This document shows, in pieces, positions 1 to 9,453 of a DNA stretch of 64,000 nt. The stretch's first letter is position 1. The number at the start of each line of letters is the position of its first letter. Source of the DNA: UBA7330 sp043554545. GTDB lineage: Bacteria > Bacteroidota > Bacteroidia > Cytophagales > Cyclobacteriaceae. Below the pieces are notes generated by a model. The model did not search any database and was not told the origin of the DNA. It was given only the letters and a program-made list of their open reading frames with translations. The translations under genes were made by a program, and so were the position numbers. Where the stretch lies: NCBI GenBank assembly GCA_043554545.1, contig CP121337.1, positions 372,001 through 436,000 on the forward strand. The letters are read 5' to 3'.

Positions 1-2150
1 GGAATTGGAGTATCCTTAGAATTGGGTATACATGTACCGATGCCCATGTCTCTACTTCAAGTGGTGAATGGCAGGGAAGTGTTCTTGATTACATGAGTAA
101 AGATGCTTTTGATTTTTACTGGAAGGATGTGGTTGATCCCATTTTTAAAGCTGCCGGAGACCATGTGGGAACAACACTAAAATACATGGAAACAGATAGC
201 TGGGAGTGTGATGGCATGAACTGGACAGATAATTTTTCTGAAGAGTTTAAAAATTACCGAGGTTATAACTTAGTGAAATACTTACCAATTGCAGCCGGTT
301 ATATCATTGATGATATGAATACATCACATGCATTTCTGGCAGATTTCAGGAAAACGCTGGGAGATCTGGTGGCCTATAATCACTATGCTCGTTTTCAGGA
401 ATATGCCCATGAACACAACATGGGTATTCAACCTGAGTCTGCCGGTCCCCATGCCGGTCCATTAGACGGCATAAAAAATTATGGATTCAGTGACATTGTC
501 ATGAGTGAGTTTTGGTCTCCTTCACCTCACAGACCACTTCCAAACAATCGTTTTTTTGTAAAGCAAGCCTCATCGGCTGCACACATCTATGGAAAAAAGA
601 TTGTAGGGGCCGAATCTTTTACAACCATTGGTCCGCACTGGAACGATGAGTTGTGGCATGATCAAAAGTCATCTTTTGACCATGAAATTTGTGCTGGACT
701 GAATAGGATGTACTTTCATACATTTACCGCCTCTCCTCCTGAAATGGGCCTACCTGGGCAGGAATATTTCGCAGGTACGCATGTCAATCCGCAGGTAACC
801 TGGTGGAATCAGTCAGGTCCATTTATTGATTATATGCATCGAACACAGTCGGTCGTACAAGAAGGAAAATTCGTTGCTGATGTACTCTATTATTATGGGG
901 ATCACGTACCCAACGTATTTCCTTTTAAACATGCAGATCCTGCTGGAGCCATGCCAGGCTTTGACTATGATGTAACGGATGAGACCATCCTTTTGCAGAC
1001 CACCGTAAGGGATGGAAAAATCAGGGTTCCGGGTGGAGTTGAGTATCAGGTGCTGGTATTGCCTGATCATAGGGTTTTGTCCATGGCAGCCTTAGAAAAA
1101 GTTCAAGAACTGTTACAAAAGGGGGCCAACGTCATTGGATACAAGCCCACCCAATTGGTTAGCCTGGTAGGAGGTAATGAAGATCAAAACCGCTTTGATG
1201 AATTATCAGATAAAATCTGGGGAAGTGAAGTGACAGAAAATGGAGAAAAGAAGTATGGAAAGGGAACGGTTTCCTGGGGGATGACATCAAAAGCATATTT
1301 GAGCTCCAAAAAAGTACCTCAGGATTTTGATGTCCTGGGAAATGACAGCAAAACAGACTTTGGTTACATCCACTACAAAATTGAGAATGCCGATGTCTAT
1401 TTTGTTACCAACCAAACCACGGAGAGACAGAAAATAACTGCAACCTTCAGGGTCTCCGGAAAGCGGCCTGAACTGTGGGACCCATTGACCGGGGAGATAA
1501 GAGAAGCCATTTCATTTACCCAAAATTCCGGGATCACAGGCTTACCACTAACTTTGGATCCGTATGGTTCTGTGATGGTTGTCTTCAATGAATCAATTGG
1601 AAATGATGTGGTTGGAAGTGCGGATCGAAATTATCCAGAATTCAAGAAAGTACAGGAAATAGCGGGGACCTGGGAAGTCAATTTTGATGCTGATTGGGGT
1701 GGTCCTGAAAGCGTTACATTCCCGACACTTACGGATTGGACGCAACATGAAGATAAAGGAATTAAATACTACTCAGGTGCAGCGACTTACCATAAAACGT
1801 TCAACCTTTCTCCGGAACCAGGGACAAAGTACTTTTTACAATTAGGAAGCGTGAAGGACGTGGGAATCGCTGAGGTAAAGATCAATGGAAAAGACAAAGG
1901 TATACTTTGGACAAGTCCATTCAGGGTTGAAATCAGTGAAGAGCTAAAAGAAGGAGAGAATACCTTGGAAATAAAAGTTGTTAACTCCTGGTACAACCGG
2001 GTAGCAGGGGATCAGATTTTTCCGAATGAAAAGCAATACACGCAAACAAATATTCAGCTAAATCATGACTTTAGAGGCAGACCAAGAAAGGAGATTCCTT
2101 TGGAGGCATCGGGTTTGTTGGGGCCTGTATCAATTTTAAAGACGCAATAG
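1..2150 (+). CDS. GH106-like alpha-L-rhamnosidase homologue, 5' end cut by window
   Basis: The reading frame is open from base 3, so the first visible ATG (93) is internal: the 30 codons before it match the equivalent stretch of the next gene (its WTIIRLGH region). About 330 N-terminal residues should lie left of the window. The protein aligns throughout with its neighbour at 2182. It has a catalytic-domain segment with TDSWE, MSEFWS and GAESFT motifs, whose acidic residues are the likely catalytic ones. A C-terminal beta-sandwich of the GH2 sugar-binding type follows (roughly the last 150 residues, ending at SGLLGP). The family removes terminal alpha-L-rhamnose from complex glycans and is normally exported. 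It is first in a collinear run with 31 bp to the next gene. Family assignment is firm; the exact substrate is inferred from the rhamnose and sulfatase context. Confidence 0.82.
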   Translation, partial: NWSILRIGYTCTDAHVSTSSGEWQGSVLDYMSKDAFDFYWKDVVDPIFKAAGDHVGTTLKYMETDSWECDGMNWTDNFSEEFKNYRGYNLVKYLPIAAGYIIDDMNTSHAFLADFRKTLGDLVAYNHYARFQEYAHEHNMGIQPESAGPHAGPLDGIKNYGFSDIVMSEFWSPSPHRPLPNNRFFVKQASSAAHIYGKKIVGAESFTTIGPHWNDELWHDQKSSFDHEICAGLNRMYFHTFTASPPEMGLPGQEYFAGTHVNPQVTWWNQSGPFIDYMHRTQSVVQEGKFVADVLYYYGDHVPNVFPFKHADPAGAMPGFDYDVTDETILLQTTVRDGKIRVPGGVEYQVLVLPDHRVLSMAALEKVQELLQKGANVIGYKPTQLVSLVGGNEDQNRFDELSDKIWGSEVTENGEKKYGKGTVSWGMTSKAYLSSKKVPQDFDVLGNDSKTDFGYIHYKIENADVYFVTNQTTERQKITATFRVSGKRPELWDPLTGEIREAISFTQNSGITGLPLTLDPYGSVMVVFNESIGNDVVGSADRNYPEFKKVQEIAGTWEVNFDADWGGPESVTFPTLTDWTQHEDKGIKYYSGAATYHKTFNLSPEPGTKYFLQLGSVKDVGIAEVKINGKDKGILWTSPFRVEISEELKEGENTLEIKVVNSWYNRVAGDQIFPNEKQYTQTNIQLNHDFRGRPRKEIPLEASGLLGPVSILKTQ

Positions 2151-2181
2151 AATTTCTGTTATTAAAACCCGGTTCCTGAGT

Positions 2182-5166
2182 ATGATGACTTCGAAAAAGA
2201 AAATTATCCTGATAATGATCGTGCTTTTTTTAGGAGTAAGGATCATGAGTCAGAGCCTTGAGGAATCATTTATGGATCCTCCTGATTCGGTAAAACCTTG
2301 GGTGTTTTGGTTTTGGATCAATGGTAACATCAGTCATGAAGGCATTACCAAAGACTTGGAGGCGATGAAGGAGGTCGGGATCAATGGCGTAATCTGGATG
2401 GAAGTAAGTGGGCCATGGTGGGCACCGCAGGGCCCAATTGAAGCAGGAAGTAAAGAATGGCACGATGCCATGCAATGGGCGATTTCAGAGCTTGACAGGT
2501 TGGATATGAAAATGGCCTTGAGTATTGATTTTGGATACGGGAGCGGAGGTCCTCATATTACCCCTGACATTTCTATGCAGGAATTGGCGTGGAGCAAAAC
2601 AGAAGTACAGGGGGGGAAGACTTTAAAAATTTTGCTGAAAGAACCAGAAATTGACAAAACGCTCGAGCCAGTATGGTTGCGACCGGGAGAGGAAATGAAT
2701 CCGGTAGTAACTAAAGCGGTTGATGAAATCAACTCCTACAGAGATATTGCTTTATATGCTGTACTTACCAATAAATTCCAGCAATCCACCTTGATCCCAG
2801 AACATCGAAAAGAGTCGATGGTTGAAAAGTTGAGTAATGTACCGGGACTTAGAAACGTACAGGAAGACCCTTTAATGGCCTTTGACGGGCGCGGATGGAA
2901 AACGCACCTTCCCCCATTGGATATCAACGATGAGTTGTCAGCATTAAGCACAGATGATATTATCAATTTATCAAACCATATGGATGAAGAAGGAAACCTG
3001 GTTTGGGATTCACCTCCAGGAGACTGGACCATTATCAGATTAGGTCATGCAAGCAATTATCACATCACAAGGCCATCTCCATATCTGGCCGTGGGTCTGG
3101 AGAGCGACAGGCTTCACTCCAGGGGGATCAATACACATTTTGAAAATAGACTGAAGCCCATAATTGAAGCAGCAGGGGAAAAGGCAGGAACGACTTTAAA
3201 ATACATTCATATAGATAGCTGGGAAGCTGGCGGACAGAACTGGACAGTTGGTTTTGCTGATGAATTTAAAAAAAGGCGTGGATATGATCTCACACCTTGG
3301 TTGCCTGTGCTCATGGGGCATGCCGTAGAATCCAGAGAAAAAACAGAACGATTCTTATGGGATATGCGGAAAACAGTTAGTGAGGTGATTTTGGATAATT
3401 ACATCCTCAGACTCGGAGAGCTGATTGAGCCATATGGAATGAAAAGATCCAATGAACCTTATGGCAGGTTGGGAATCAATACCCTTGAATATGCAGCAAG
3501 CAGTGATTTTATGATAGGTGAATTCTGGTCGGAACGAAAAATTGAAAAACCGTTCCCCACCTTTCAGGATTACTGGTATAACTCCATGAAAGGTTTGGCC
3601 TCGGTAGCAAATACCTATGGAAAAACGAGGGTAGGTGCGGAGGCTTTCACCGGCTCAAGAGGTTGGGTTGATCATCCTTACCTGATCAAAGGTATGGGGG
3701 ATGAAGCCTTCAGTGAGGGTATTAATCATTACGTTTATCATTTGTATGCACATCAGGCTTATGAAAATATGAAGCCAGGACTGACGCATCGCAGATGGGG
3801 TCAGCACATCAACAGGAATCAAACCTGGTGGGACATGAGCAAGCCATATTTCAAATATGTGGCAAGGTGTCAGGCACTTTTACAGCAAGGTACCAGGGTA
3901 GTGGATGTGGCATATGTTTACAAAGAGGGAGCCCCATTGAATTTTAATAATATTGATTTCACATTACCAGCGGGGTACGATTATGACTTTTGCACGCCTG
4001 AAATTACCACACGGATGACAGTACAGGATGGGAAAATCTATTTGCCTAATGGGGTTACATATAATTATTTATTGTTGCCAAATTCTGACAGACTATCCCT
4101 TTCCCTGGTTCGTGAAGCTGAACGATTGAGAAAGGCAGGGGCTAAAGTTTATTTGCAGCAGGAAGTTTCTGGCACGCCGGGATTAGCAGGATATCCCAAC
4201 TCAGATGAGCAGGTCAAAACACTTACATCGGATTGGGATCAGTTTCCTGCGACGGGATGGGAAAGTGTTTTTCAATCGGGTAAAATTAAGCCGGATTTTG
4301 AGGGGGATGACCTTAGGTGGCTACACCGGGAGGTTGACCAAAATGACCTGTACTTTGTTGCGAACATCAAACCTGAAAAGATGCAGCGTAGGTGCATTTT
4401 TCGAACTAATAAGCAATTTGCCGAATTGTGGGATCCTGAAACAGGTAAGATATATTCCCTTGATACAGATAAAACTGGAGATGGTCATACGGAAGTAGAT
4501 TTACAATTTAAACCCTCGCAAAGCTGGTTTGTTGTTTTCAGGGACGAGCCCAGTAAGCATTTGATGACAACCGGTCCGTTTAGGGAACTTGTAGAACTGG
4601 AAGAGATACCGGGGCCCTGGGAGTTGCAATTTGATGACCAATGGGGGCCAGGGGAAAGGCAGACATTTAGCGAACTAAAATCTTGGACAGAAAGCGCTAA
4701 TGATTTGGTAAAATATTATTCGGGTACTGTGAAATACATAAAAGAGATTGAGATTTCTAATGAGGTCATCCCCACATCCGGTAAGAGCCCGGAAAAGAAG
4801 TTTTTCCTTGACTTGGGCAAGGTAGAGGTGATGGCTAGGGTAAAGCTCAATGGACAGGACTGTGGTATTGTTTGGAAACCACCATATCAGCTGGATATTT
4901 CAAGGGCATTAAAATCTGGTACCAATGAGTTAGAGATAGAAGTAGTTAATACCTGGGTGAATCGCATGATTGGAGATGAACAACTCCCACTTGATGCAGA
5001 TTGGAAAGATTGGGAAACACTGGTGGATTGGCCTGATTGGTTTATCAACGGAAATGAAAGTCCCAAAGGAAGATATACCTTCACCACAGGAAGGCATTAC
5101 CAAAAAGACAGCCCTCTCAGGCCCTCGGGACTGTTAGGTCCTGTGAATATCTTAACTGTCAAATGA
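2182..5166 (+). CDS. GH106-like alpha-L-rhamnosidase homologue, secreted
   Basis: 994 residues, full length for the family. A hydrophobic signal peptide at residues 1-25 (basic start, then a leucine/isoleucine run ending at MSQS) indicates export. The catalytic part starts with the WFWINGNISHEGI-type segment. Candidate catalytic acids are E348 in DSWE, E447 in GEFWSE and E487 in GAEAF; I name these by comparison with the paralogue at 1-2150, not from a structure. The C-terminal 150 residues form a GH2-like beta-sandwich. It probably acts in the periplasm or at the cell surface, releasing rhamnose from oligosaccharides made by the lyase at 5670. The two GH106-like proteins are clearly diverged and probably recognise different linkages or neighbouring sugars. 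Confidence 0.85.
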   Translation: MMTSKKKIILIMIVLFLGVRIMSQSLEESFMDPPDSVKPWVFWFWINGNISHEGITKDLEAMKEVGINGVIWMEVSGPWWAPQGPIEAGSKEWHDAMQWAISELDRLDMKMALSIDFGYGSGGPHITPDISMQELAWSKTEVQGGKTLKILLKEPEIDKTLEPVWLRPGEEMNPVVTKAVDEINSYRDIALYAVLTNKFQQSTLIPEHRKESMVEKLSNVPGLRNVQEDPLMAFDGRGWKTHLPPLDINDELSALSTDDIINLSNHMDEEGNLVWDSPPGDWTIIRLGHASNYHITRPSPYLAVGLESDRLHSRGINTHFENRLKPIIEAAGEKAGTTLKYIHIDSWEAGGQNWTVGFADEFKKRRGYDLTPWLPVLMGHAVESREKTERFLWDMRKTVSEVILDNYILRLGELIEPYGMKRSNEPYGRLGINTLEYAASSDFMIGEFWSERKIEKPFPTFQDYWYNSMKGLASVANTYGKTRVGAEAFTGSRGWVDHPYLIKGMGDEAFSEGINHYVYHLYAHQAYENMKPGLTHRRWGQHINRNQTWWDMSKPYFKYVARCQALLQQGTRVVDVAYVYKEGAPLNFNNIDFTLPAGYDYDFCTPEITTRMTVQDGKIYLPNGVTYNYLLLPNSDRLSLSLVREAERLRKAGAKVYLQQEVSGTPGLAGYPNSDEQVKTLTSDWDQFPATGWESVFQSGKIKPDFEGDDLRWLHREVDQNDLYFVANIKPEKMQRRCIFRTNKQFAELWDPETGKIYSLDTDKTGDGHTEVDLQFKPSQSWFVVFRDEPSKHLMTTGPFRELVELEEIPGPWELQFDDQWGPGERQTFSELKSWTESANDLVKYYSGTVKYIKEIEISNEVIPTSGKSPEKKFFLDLGKVEVMARVKLNGQDCGIVWKPPYQLDISRALKSGTNELEIEVVNTWVNRMIGDEQLPLDADWKDWETLVDWPDWFINGNESPKGRYTFTTGRHYQKDSPLRPSGLLGPVNILTVK

Positions 5167-5184
5167 TAGAATTGAATATTGATT

Positions 5185-5673
5185 ATGAAAACGATAGCCT
5201 TTAAAATGCTCCTCAACGAAGCACAAAAGCAAGCATATATTGAAAGGCATGATTGGACAGAACATGAAGTTAAAAGAATTAAATACTATTCAGGTGCAGC
5301 GACTTACCAAAAAACATTCAATCATTCCCGGGAAGAAGCGACAAAGTACTTTTTACAATTGGGAAGCGTGGAGGACGTGGGAATCGCTGAGGTGAAGGTT
5401 AATGGGAAAGACAAAGACATACTTTGGACAAATCCATTCAGGATTGAAATCAGTGAAGAGCTAAAAGAAGGAGAGAATACCCTGGAAATAAAAGTTGTGA
5501 ACTCCTGGTATAACCGGGTAGCTGGTGATCAGATTTTCCCGAATGAAAAGCAATATACGCAAACGAACATTCAGCTAAATCATGATTTTAGGGGCAGACC
5601 AAGAAAGGAAATTCCTCTGGAATCATCTGGTTTGCTGGGACCGGTTACGATTGAGGCAGCAGTTATAGAATGA
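5185..5673 (+). CDS. Chimeric ORF: RhaM N-terminus fused to GH106 C-terminal domain
   Basis: 162 residues from ATG 5185 (an in-frame TTG at 5179 is less likely). Residues 1-23 match the start of the L-rhamnose mutarotase at 11817, with 31 identical bases just before the junction. From the aspartate codon at 5251 onward the protein matches the last ~137 residues of the GH106-like protein at 1-2150 (DWT.HE at the joint, SGLLGP at the end). No mutarotase fold and no glycosidase catalytic domain survive. There is no signal peptide, so the sandwich domain would stay in the cytoplasm if made. The stop overlaps the next start (ATGA at 5670). The simplest origin is a deletion joining a lost second rhaM to a lost third GH106 gene. 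Divergence from the intact tail is mostly synonymous, so either the ORF or its parent was under selection. It may be a pseudogene or a new small protein. Confidence 0.7.
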   Translation: MKTIAFKMLLNEAQKQAYIERHDWTEHEVKRIKYYSGAATYQKTFNHSREEATKYFLQLGSVEDVGIAEVKVNGKDKDILWTNPFRIEISEELKEGENTLEIKVVNSWYNRVAGDQIFPNEKQYTQTNIQLNHDFRGRPRKEIPLESSGLLGPVTIEAAVIE

Positions 5674-7061
5674 ATAATAATAGAATGACGAAACTCTTAT
5701 TTACAGCTATATGCTTATCTATTTTATTCGCGGCATGCGACAAAAATAAAGAGTTGGGTCTGAATGTATCAAATGATGAACCAATTCCTGTTGAACAATA
5801 TTACAGAGAATCCAAAGTTGCGGCCGGTTACTCAGCTTCTTCCGTTAATGCTGTGGTTTTTAGAAGAAATTCATTGGTAACATTTAATGGCGAACAATAC
5901 ATTGCGTTCTATAATACAGCTGGAAATGTTATGCTTGGAAAGCGAACATTGGGTTCTGATGAATGGAAGCTAAACCAAACACAGTTTACAGGAAACGTTG
6001 CTGATGCCCATAATGTTATCAGTATTATGATTGATGGTGACGGATTCTTGCATATGAGTTGGGATCACCATGGACATCCACTTAGGTATGTGAAAGGTAT
6101 TTCTCCGGGTTCAATAGAACTGGGAGAAAAAGAATCAATGATAGGTATTCTTGAAGACAGGGTTACCTATCCTGAATTTTACAAATTAAGTAATGGCGAT
6201 TTGTTGTTTTTTTATCGCGATGGCGGTTCGGGAAATGGCAATTTGGTGCTAAATCGGTATTACACATCACAAAAAAAATGGGAACGAGTGCAAAGTAATT
6301 TACTGGATGGTGAAGGGTTAAGAAATGCTTACTGGCAAATCTGGGTAAGCCCAAATGATGTAATTCATCTTTCCTGGGTATGGCGCGAATCAGCTAACGC
6401 TTCCACCAACCGGAATATCGGTTATGTCAAATCATCAGACGGAGGTGTTACATGGCAAAAATCAACTGGCGAATTATGCCCTGTTCCAATAAAGGATGGT
6501 TCACACGAAGTGGTATGGGAAATACCTGTGAGCAGCAACCTTATTAATACTACTTCTATGACAGCTGACAGTGATGAAAATCCTTACATCGCAACCTACT
6601 TTAAACCGCAAGATGATAACTATACCAATTGTTACGTTTTTTATTTGAAAGATGGATCATGGAAACGATCAAAGATAACAAATCGAACACTCGATTTTGA
6701 TTTGGCAGGAGGCGGTACCTTAAAGATACCACTTAGTCGACCACAAATTGTTTGTGAAGAAAGTAATGGAAAGAAAAAGTTAATCCATATTTATCGAGAT
6801 GAGGAATTCAAGAATCAAATAATTTTTTCCAAAGCATCTCTGGAAAATGAATTGGTTTGGGAAAACACATCTCTTTCAGAAAAAGATATGGGTCGGTGGG
6901 AACCAACTTTCGACAGTGAGTTATGGAAGGAAAAACAGGAACTTCATCTTTATGGCCAATATGTTCAACAGGTTTCCGGAGACCCAAATAATGTTTCTAG
7001 TGCACCAACAATGGTTAGTGTTTTCGAAGTTCAATTAGAAAGATTGAATCCAGGAAATTAA
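5670..7061 (+). CDS. Putative ulvan lyase, BNR beta-propeller (PL24/PL25-like), lipoprotein
   Basis: 463 residues. Signal peptide with lipobox FAAC (Cys23) predicts an outer-membrane or periplasmic lipoprotein. The rest is a BNR-4-type seven-bladed propeller (DAHN, MSWDHHGHPLRY, VTYPEF, SSDGGVTW). In PL24 and PL25 ulvan lyases, as I recall them, catalysis uses two His 20-21 residues apart and a Tyr/Arg pair 16 apart. Here H114 and H134 are 20 apart and Y167 and R183 are 16 apart. Such lyases cleave the bond between 3-sulfated rhamnose and a uronic acid by beta-elimination. The flanking rhamnosidases, sulfatases and rhamnose-uptake genes fit. Other BNR-4 proteins have unknown activity, so function is probable rather than certain. 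An alternative start is ATG 5685. Confidence 0.68.
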   Translation: MNNNRMTKLLFTAICLSILFAACDKNKELGLNVSNDEPIPVEQYYRESKVAAGYSASSVNAVVFRRNSLVTFNGEQYIAFYNTAGNVMLGKRTLGSDEWKLNQTQFTGNVADAHNVISIMIDGDGFLHMSWDHHGHPLRYVKGISPGSIELGEKESMIGILEDRVTYPEFYKLSNGDLLFFYRDGGSGNGNLVLNRYYTSQKKWERVQSNLLDGEGLRNAYWQIWVSPNDVIHLSWVWRESANASTNRNIGYVKSSDGGVTWQKSTGELCPVPIKDGSHEVVWEIPVSSNLINTTSMTADSDENPYIATYFKPQDDNYTNCYVFYLKDGSWKRSKITNRTLDFDLAGGGTLKIPLSRPQIVCEESNGKKKLIHIYRDEEFKNQIIFSKASLENELVWENTSLSEKDMGRWEPTFDSELWKEKQELHLYGQYVQQVSGDPNNVSSAPTMVSVFEVQLERLNPGN

Positions 7062-7100
7062 TTACGATAAATGTGCATATAATTTCTAAATAAAAGATAA

Positions 7101-9443
7101 GTGATAGATTTTAATAAAATACTAGCAACCGTTATTCAAAAATTGCAGAAAATAGTCATATCAGGTCTGGTTTTACTGTTCACTTCTGGGTTGTCTATCA
7201 GTTGCAGCACTGATGTGAGTGTATCTGCTCCCACCGGATTAATGACTGATCTTCTTTCGGAACCGGAAAAGGCGGTTATTACAACATCTCAACCAAGGTT
7301 TACATGGATTCCCGCCGAGGAAGAAGCCATGCAGACTGCATACCAGATCATTGTGGCTTCCAGTGAAAAAATCCTTCAAAAGAATGAAGGGGATGTCTGG
7401 GATTCGGGGAAGGTAATTTCAAATGAATCTGTTGCTGTCTCCTACATGGGTGATCTTCTGGATGAAAATACGGGCTATTGGTGGAAAGTACGCACCTGGG
7501 ATCAAGATGGAAGGGTGAGCGTCTTCAGCACTCCACAAAAATTTAATACCGGCATCTTTTCCAGAGCGGAAAGAAAATGGCCCGGAGAAAGTCATTGGGT
7601 AGAACTTGATGTCGACGGTAAAACGGAGCATGTTTATGAAAACAGGCATCCCATTCGTTACCATGAGGTAGAACCTGTTTCTGTGGAAAAAAATGCTGCC
7701 GGGAATCAGTTCATCACTTTTGAAAAAGCAGCCTTCGGAGCGCTAAAACTTACCGTTGCGTCCACTGAAAGCAGCGATTCTATTATTGTTCATCTCGGCG
7801 AAGATGTTACTGATGGTAACATGGTCAACAAGAGTCCTGGAGGGTCTATCTTATATAACAAAGTAAAAGTTGCTTTGCAGCCTGGTCAAACTGAATATCT
7901 GGTTGAAATTCCTCGTTTTATTTCACACTATCCCAACAGTCAGACACTTGCAGCGCATATGCCCGAAGTCACTTCTTTTCGATATGCAGAAATTGAAGGT
8001 CTAAAAGAAGAAATTTCAACGAAGCAAGTGCGCCAGTTGGCTTTGTTATATCGTTTTGATGATAATGCTGCCGATTTTCAATCATCCAATGAAAACCTCA
8101 ATCAAATATGGGAACTTTGTAAACACACGTTGAAAGTCACTCCTTTTATGGGTATTTATATTGATGGTGGTGCGCGTGAACGTATGCCCTATGAAGCCGA
8201 TGCTTATATGCAACAGGTGGCTCATTATTGCGTAGATCGCGAATTTGCCATTCAACGTTATACGACTGACTTTCTAATTTATAATCCAAGTTGGCCAACA
8301 GAATGGCACCTTCACATTGTCCTGATGGCATGGGCCGATTATATGGCAACCGGAGATGACCGCTTACTGGAAGAACGATACAATGAGCTAAAAAAGAAAA
8401 CGCTAATTGCCCTGTCCAGAGAAGATGGATTAATTAGTACCCGCACTGGACTTGTGACACCCAAATTCCTGGAAAGCATTCACTACAACGGGAGGAGTTT
8501 CAGAGATATTGTAGACTGGCCCCAGGGAACACCGGCTAATGAAACGGTGCTCCGGAGTGGTCATGGCAGTCGTACTTTTGAAGGGGAAACCGACAGGTAT
8601 GTTTTCTCAGATATAAATACTGTTGTAAATGCTTTCCATTACCGTAATCTGGTGTTAATGGAAAAAATTGCCGGAGTTTTAGGGAAAGATGAAGACGAAA
8701 CATTATTTAAACAAAAGGCTACTCTGGTAAAATCTTCATTTAATGACAAATTACTCGATAAAGAAACCGGATTATATACCGACGGAGAAGGAGTGGAACA
8801 TAGTGCCTTACATGCCAATATGTTTCCTGTTGCATTCGGACTTGCACCGGAGAGCAATTATCCTAAAATCAGGGATTTTCTGATTTCCAAAGGAATGGCT
8901 TGCAGTCCTGGAATGTCGATATACCTTTTTGATGCACTTTATAAGTTGGGCGCGGAGGATTATTCTTTGGAACTTATTACAAACGAAACTGACCGAAGCT
9001 GGATGAATATGCTCTCGTTTGGCACTACTGTTACCTCCGAAGCATGGGATTTGAAATACAAACAAAATATGACATGGAACCATGCCTGGGGAGCGATTCC
9101 TGCATATGTAATCTCAAGAAGGATTTGTGGGATTGAGCCCCTGGAACCTTCTTTCAAATCGATAAAAATAATGCCTCACCCGGGAAATCTGGAGTGGGCC
9201 AAAATAAAACATCCAACTATCAGGGGTAGTGTGGAGGTTGATTTTGAAAATAATAATAATGGGTTTTTAATGAACGTGACAATACCTCCCAATTGCCAAT
9301 CAGATGTCTATATCCCATTAAAATTTTCTGGTTATTCACTTTCCCTTAATGGAGAAGCAATTCAGGGAAAGGAAGTGGAAAATTATGTAATGGTGAACGA
9401 TGTTGGACCAGGCACTCATTTTTTTGAACTAACAAAAAATTAA
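7101..9443 (+). CDS. GH78 alpha-L-rhamnosidase, exported
   Basis: 780 residues from a GTG start; the next in-frame methionines would remove the signal peptide. A hydrophobic segment around residues 18-35 ends in a cysteine (SISC), a weak lipobox. Domains in order: N-terminal fibronectin-like module (PRFTW, YWWKVRTWD), a beta-sandwich (FEKAAFGALKLTV), and the (alpha/alpha)6 catalytic barrel. The barrel carries DGGARERMPYEAD at residues 355-367, the GH78 acid motif, and TSEAWDLKYKQN towards the end, then a C-terminal beta-sandwich domain. The family hydrolyses terminal alpha-L-rhamnosides by inversion. It lies 39 bp after the lyase gene and 10 bp before the next gene, so is probably co-transcribed. 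GH78 enzymes in ulvan loci remove rhamnose from desulfated oligosaccharides. Confidence 0.88.
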   Translation: MIDFNKILATVIQKLQKIVISGLVLLFTSGLSISCSTDVSVSAPTGLMTDLLSEPEKAVITTSQPRFTWIPAEEEAMQTAYQIIVASSEKILQKNEGDVWDSGKVISNESVAVSYMGDLLDENTGYWWKVRTWDQDGRVSVFSTPQKFNTGIFSRAERKWPGESHWVELDVDGKTEHVYENRHPIRYHEVEPVSVEKNAAGNQFITFEKAAFGALKLTVASTESSDSIIVHLGEDVTDGNMVNKSPGGSILYNKVKVALQPGQTEYLVEIPRFISHYPNSQTLAAHMPEVTSFRYAEIEGLKEEISTKQVRQLALLYRFDDNAADFQSSNENLNQIWELCKHTLKVTPFMGIYIDGGARERMPYEADAYMQQVAHYCVDREFAIQRYTTDFLIYNPSWPTEWHLHIVLMAWADYMATGDDRLLEERYNELKKKTLIALSREDGLISTRTGLVTPKFLESIHYNGRSFRDIVDWPQGTPANETVLRSGHGSRTFEGETDRYVFSDINTVVNAFHYRNLVLMEKIAGVLGKDEDETLFKQKATLVKSSFNDKLLDKETGLYTDGEGVEHSALHANMFPVAFGLAPESNYPKIRDFLISKGMACSPGMSIYLFDALYKLGAEDYSLELITNETDRSWMNMLSFGTTVTSEAWDLKYKQNMTWNHAWGAIPAYVISRRICGIEPLEPSFKSIKIMPHPGNLEWAKIKHPTIRGSVEVDFENNNNGFLMNVTIPPNCQSDVYIPLKFSGYSLSLNGEAIQGKEVENYVMVNDVGPGTHFFELTKN

Positions 9444-9453
9444 AACAGAAGAT

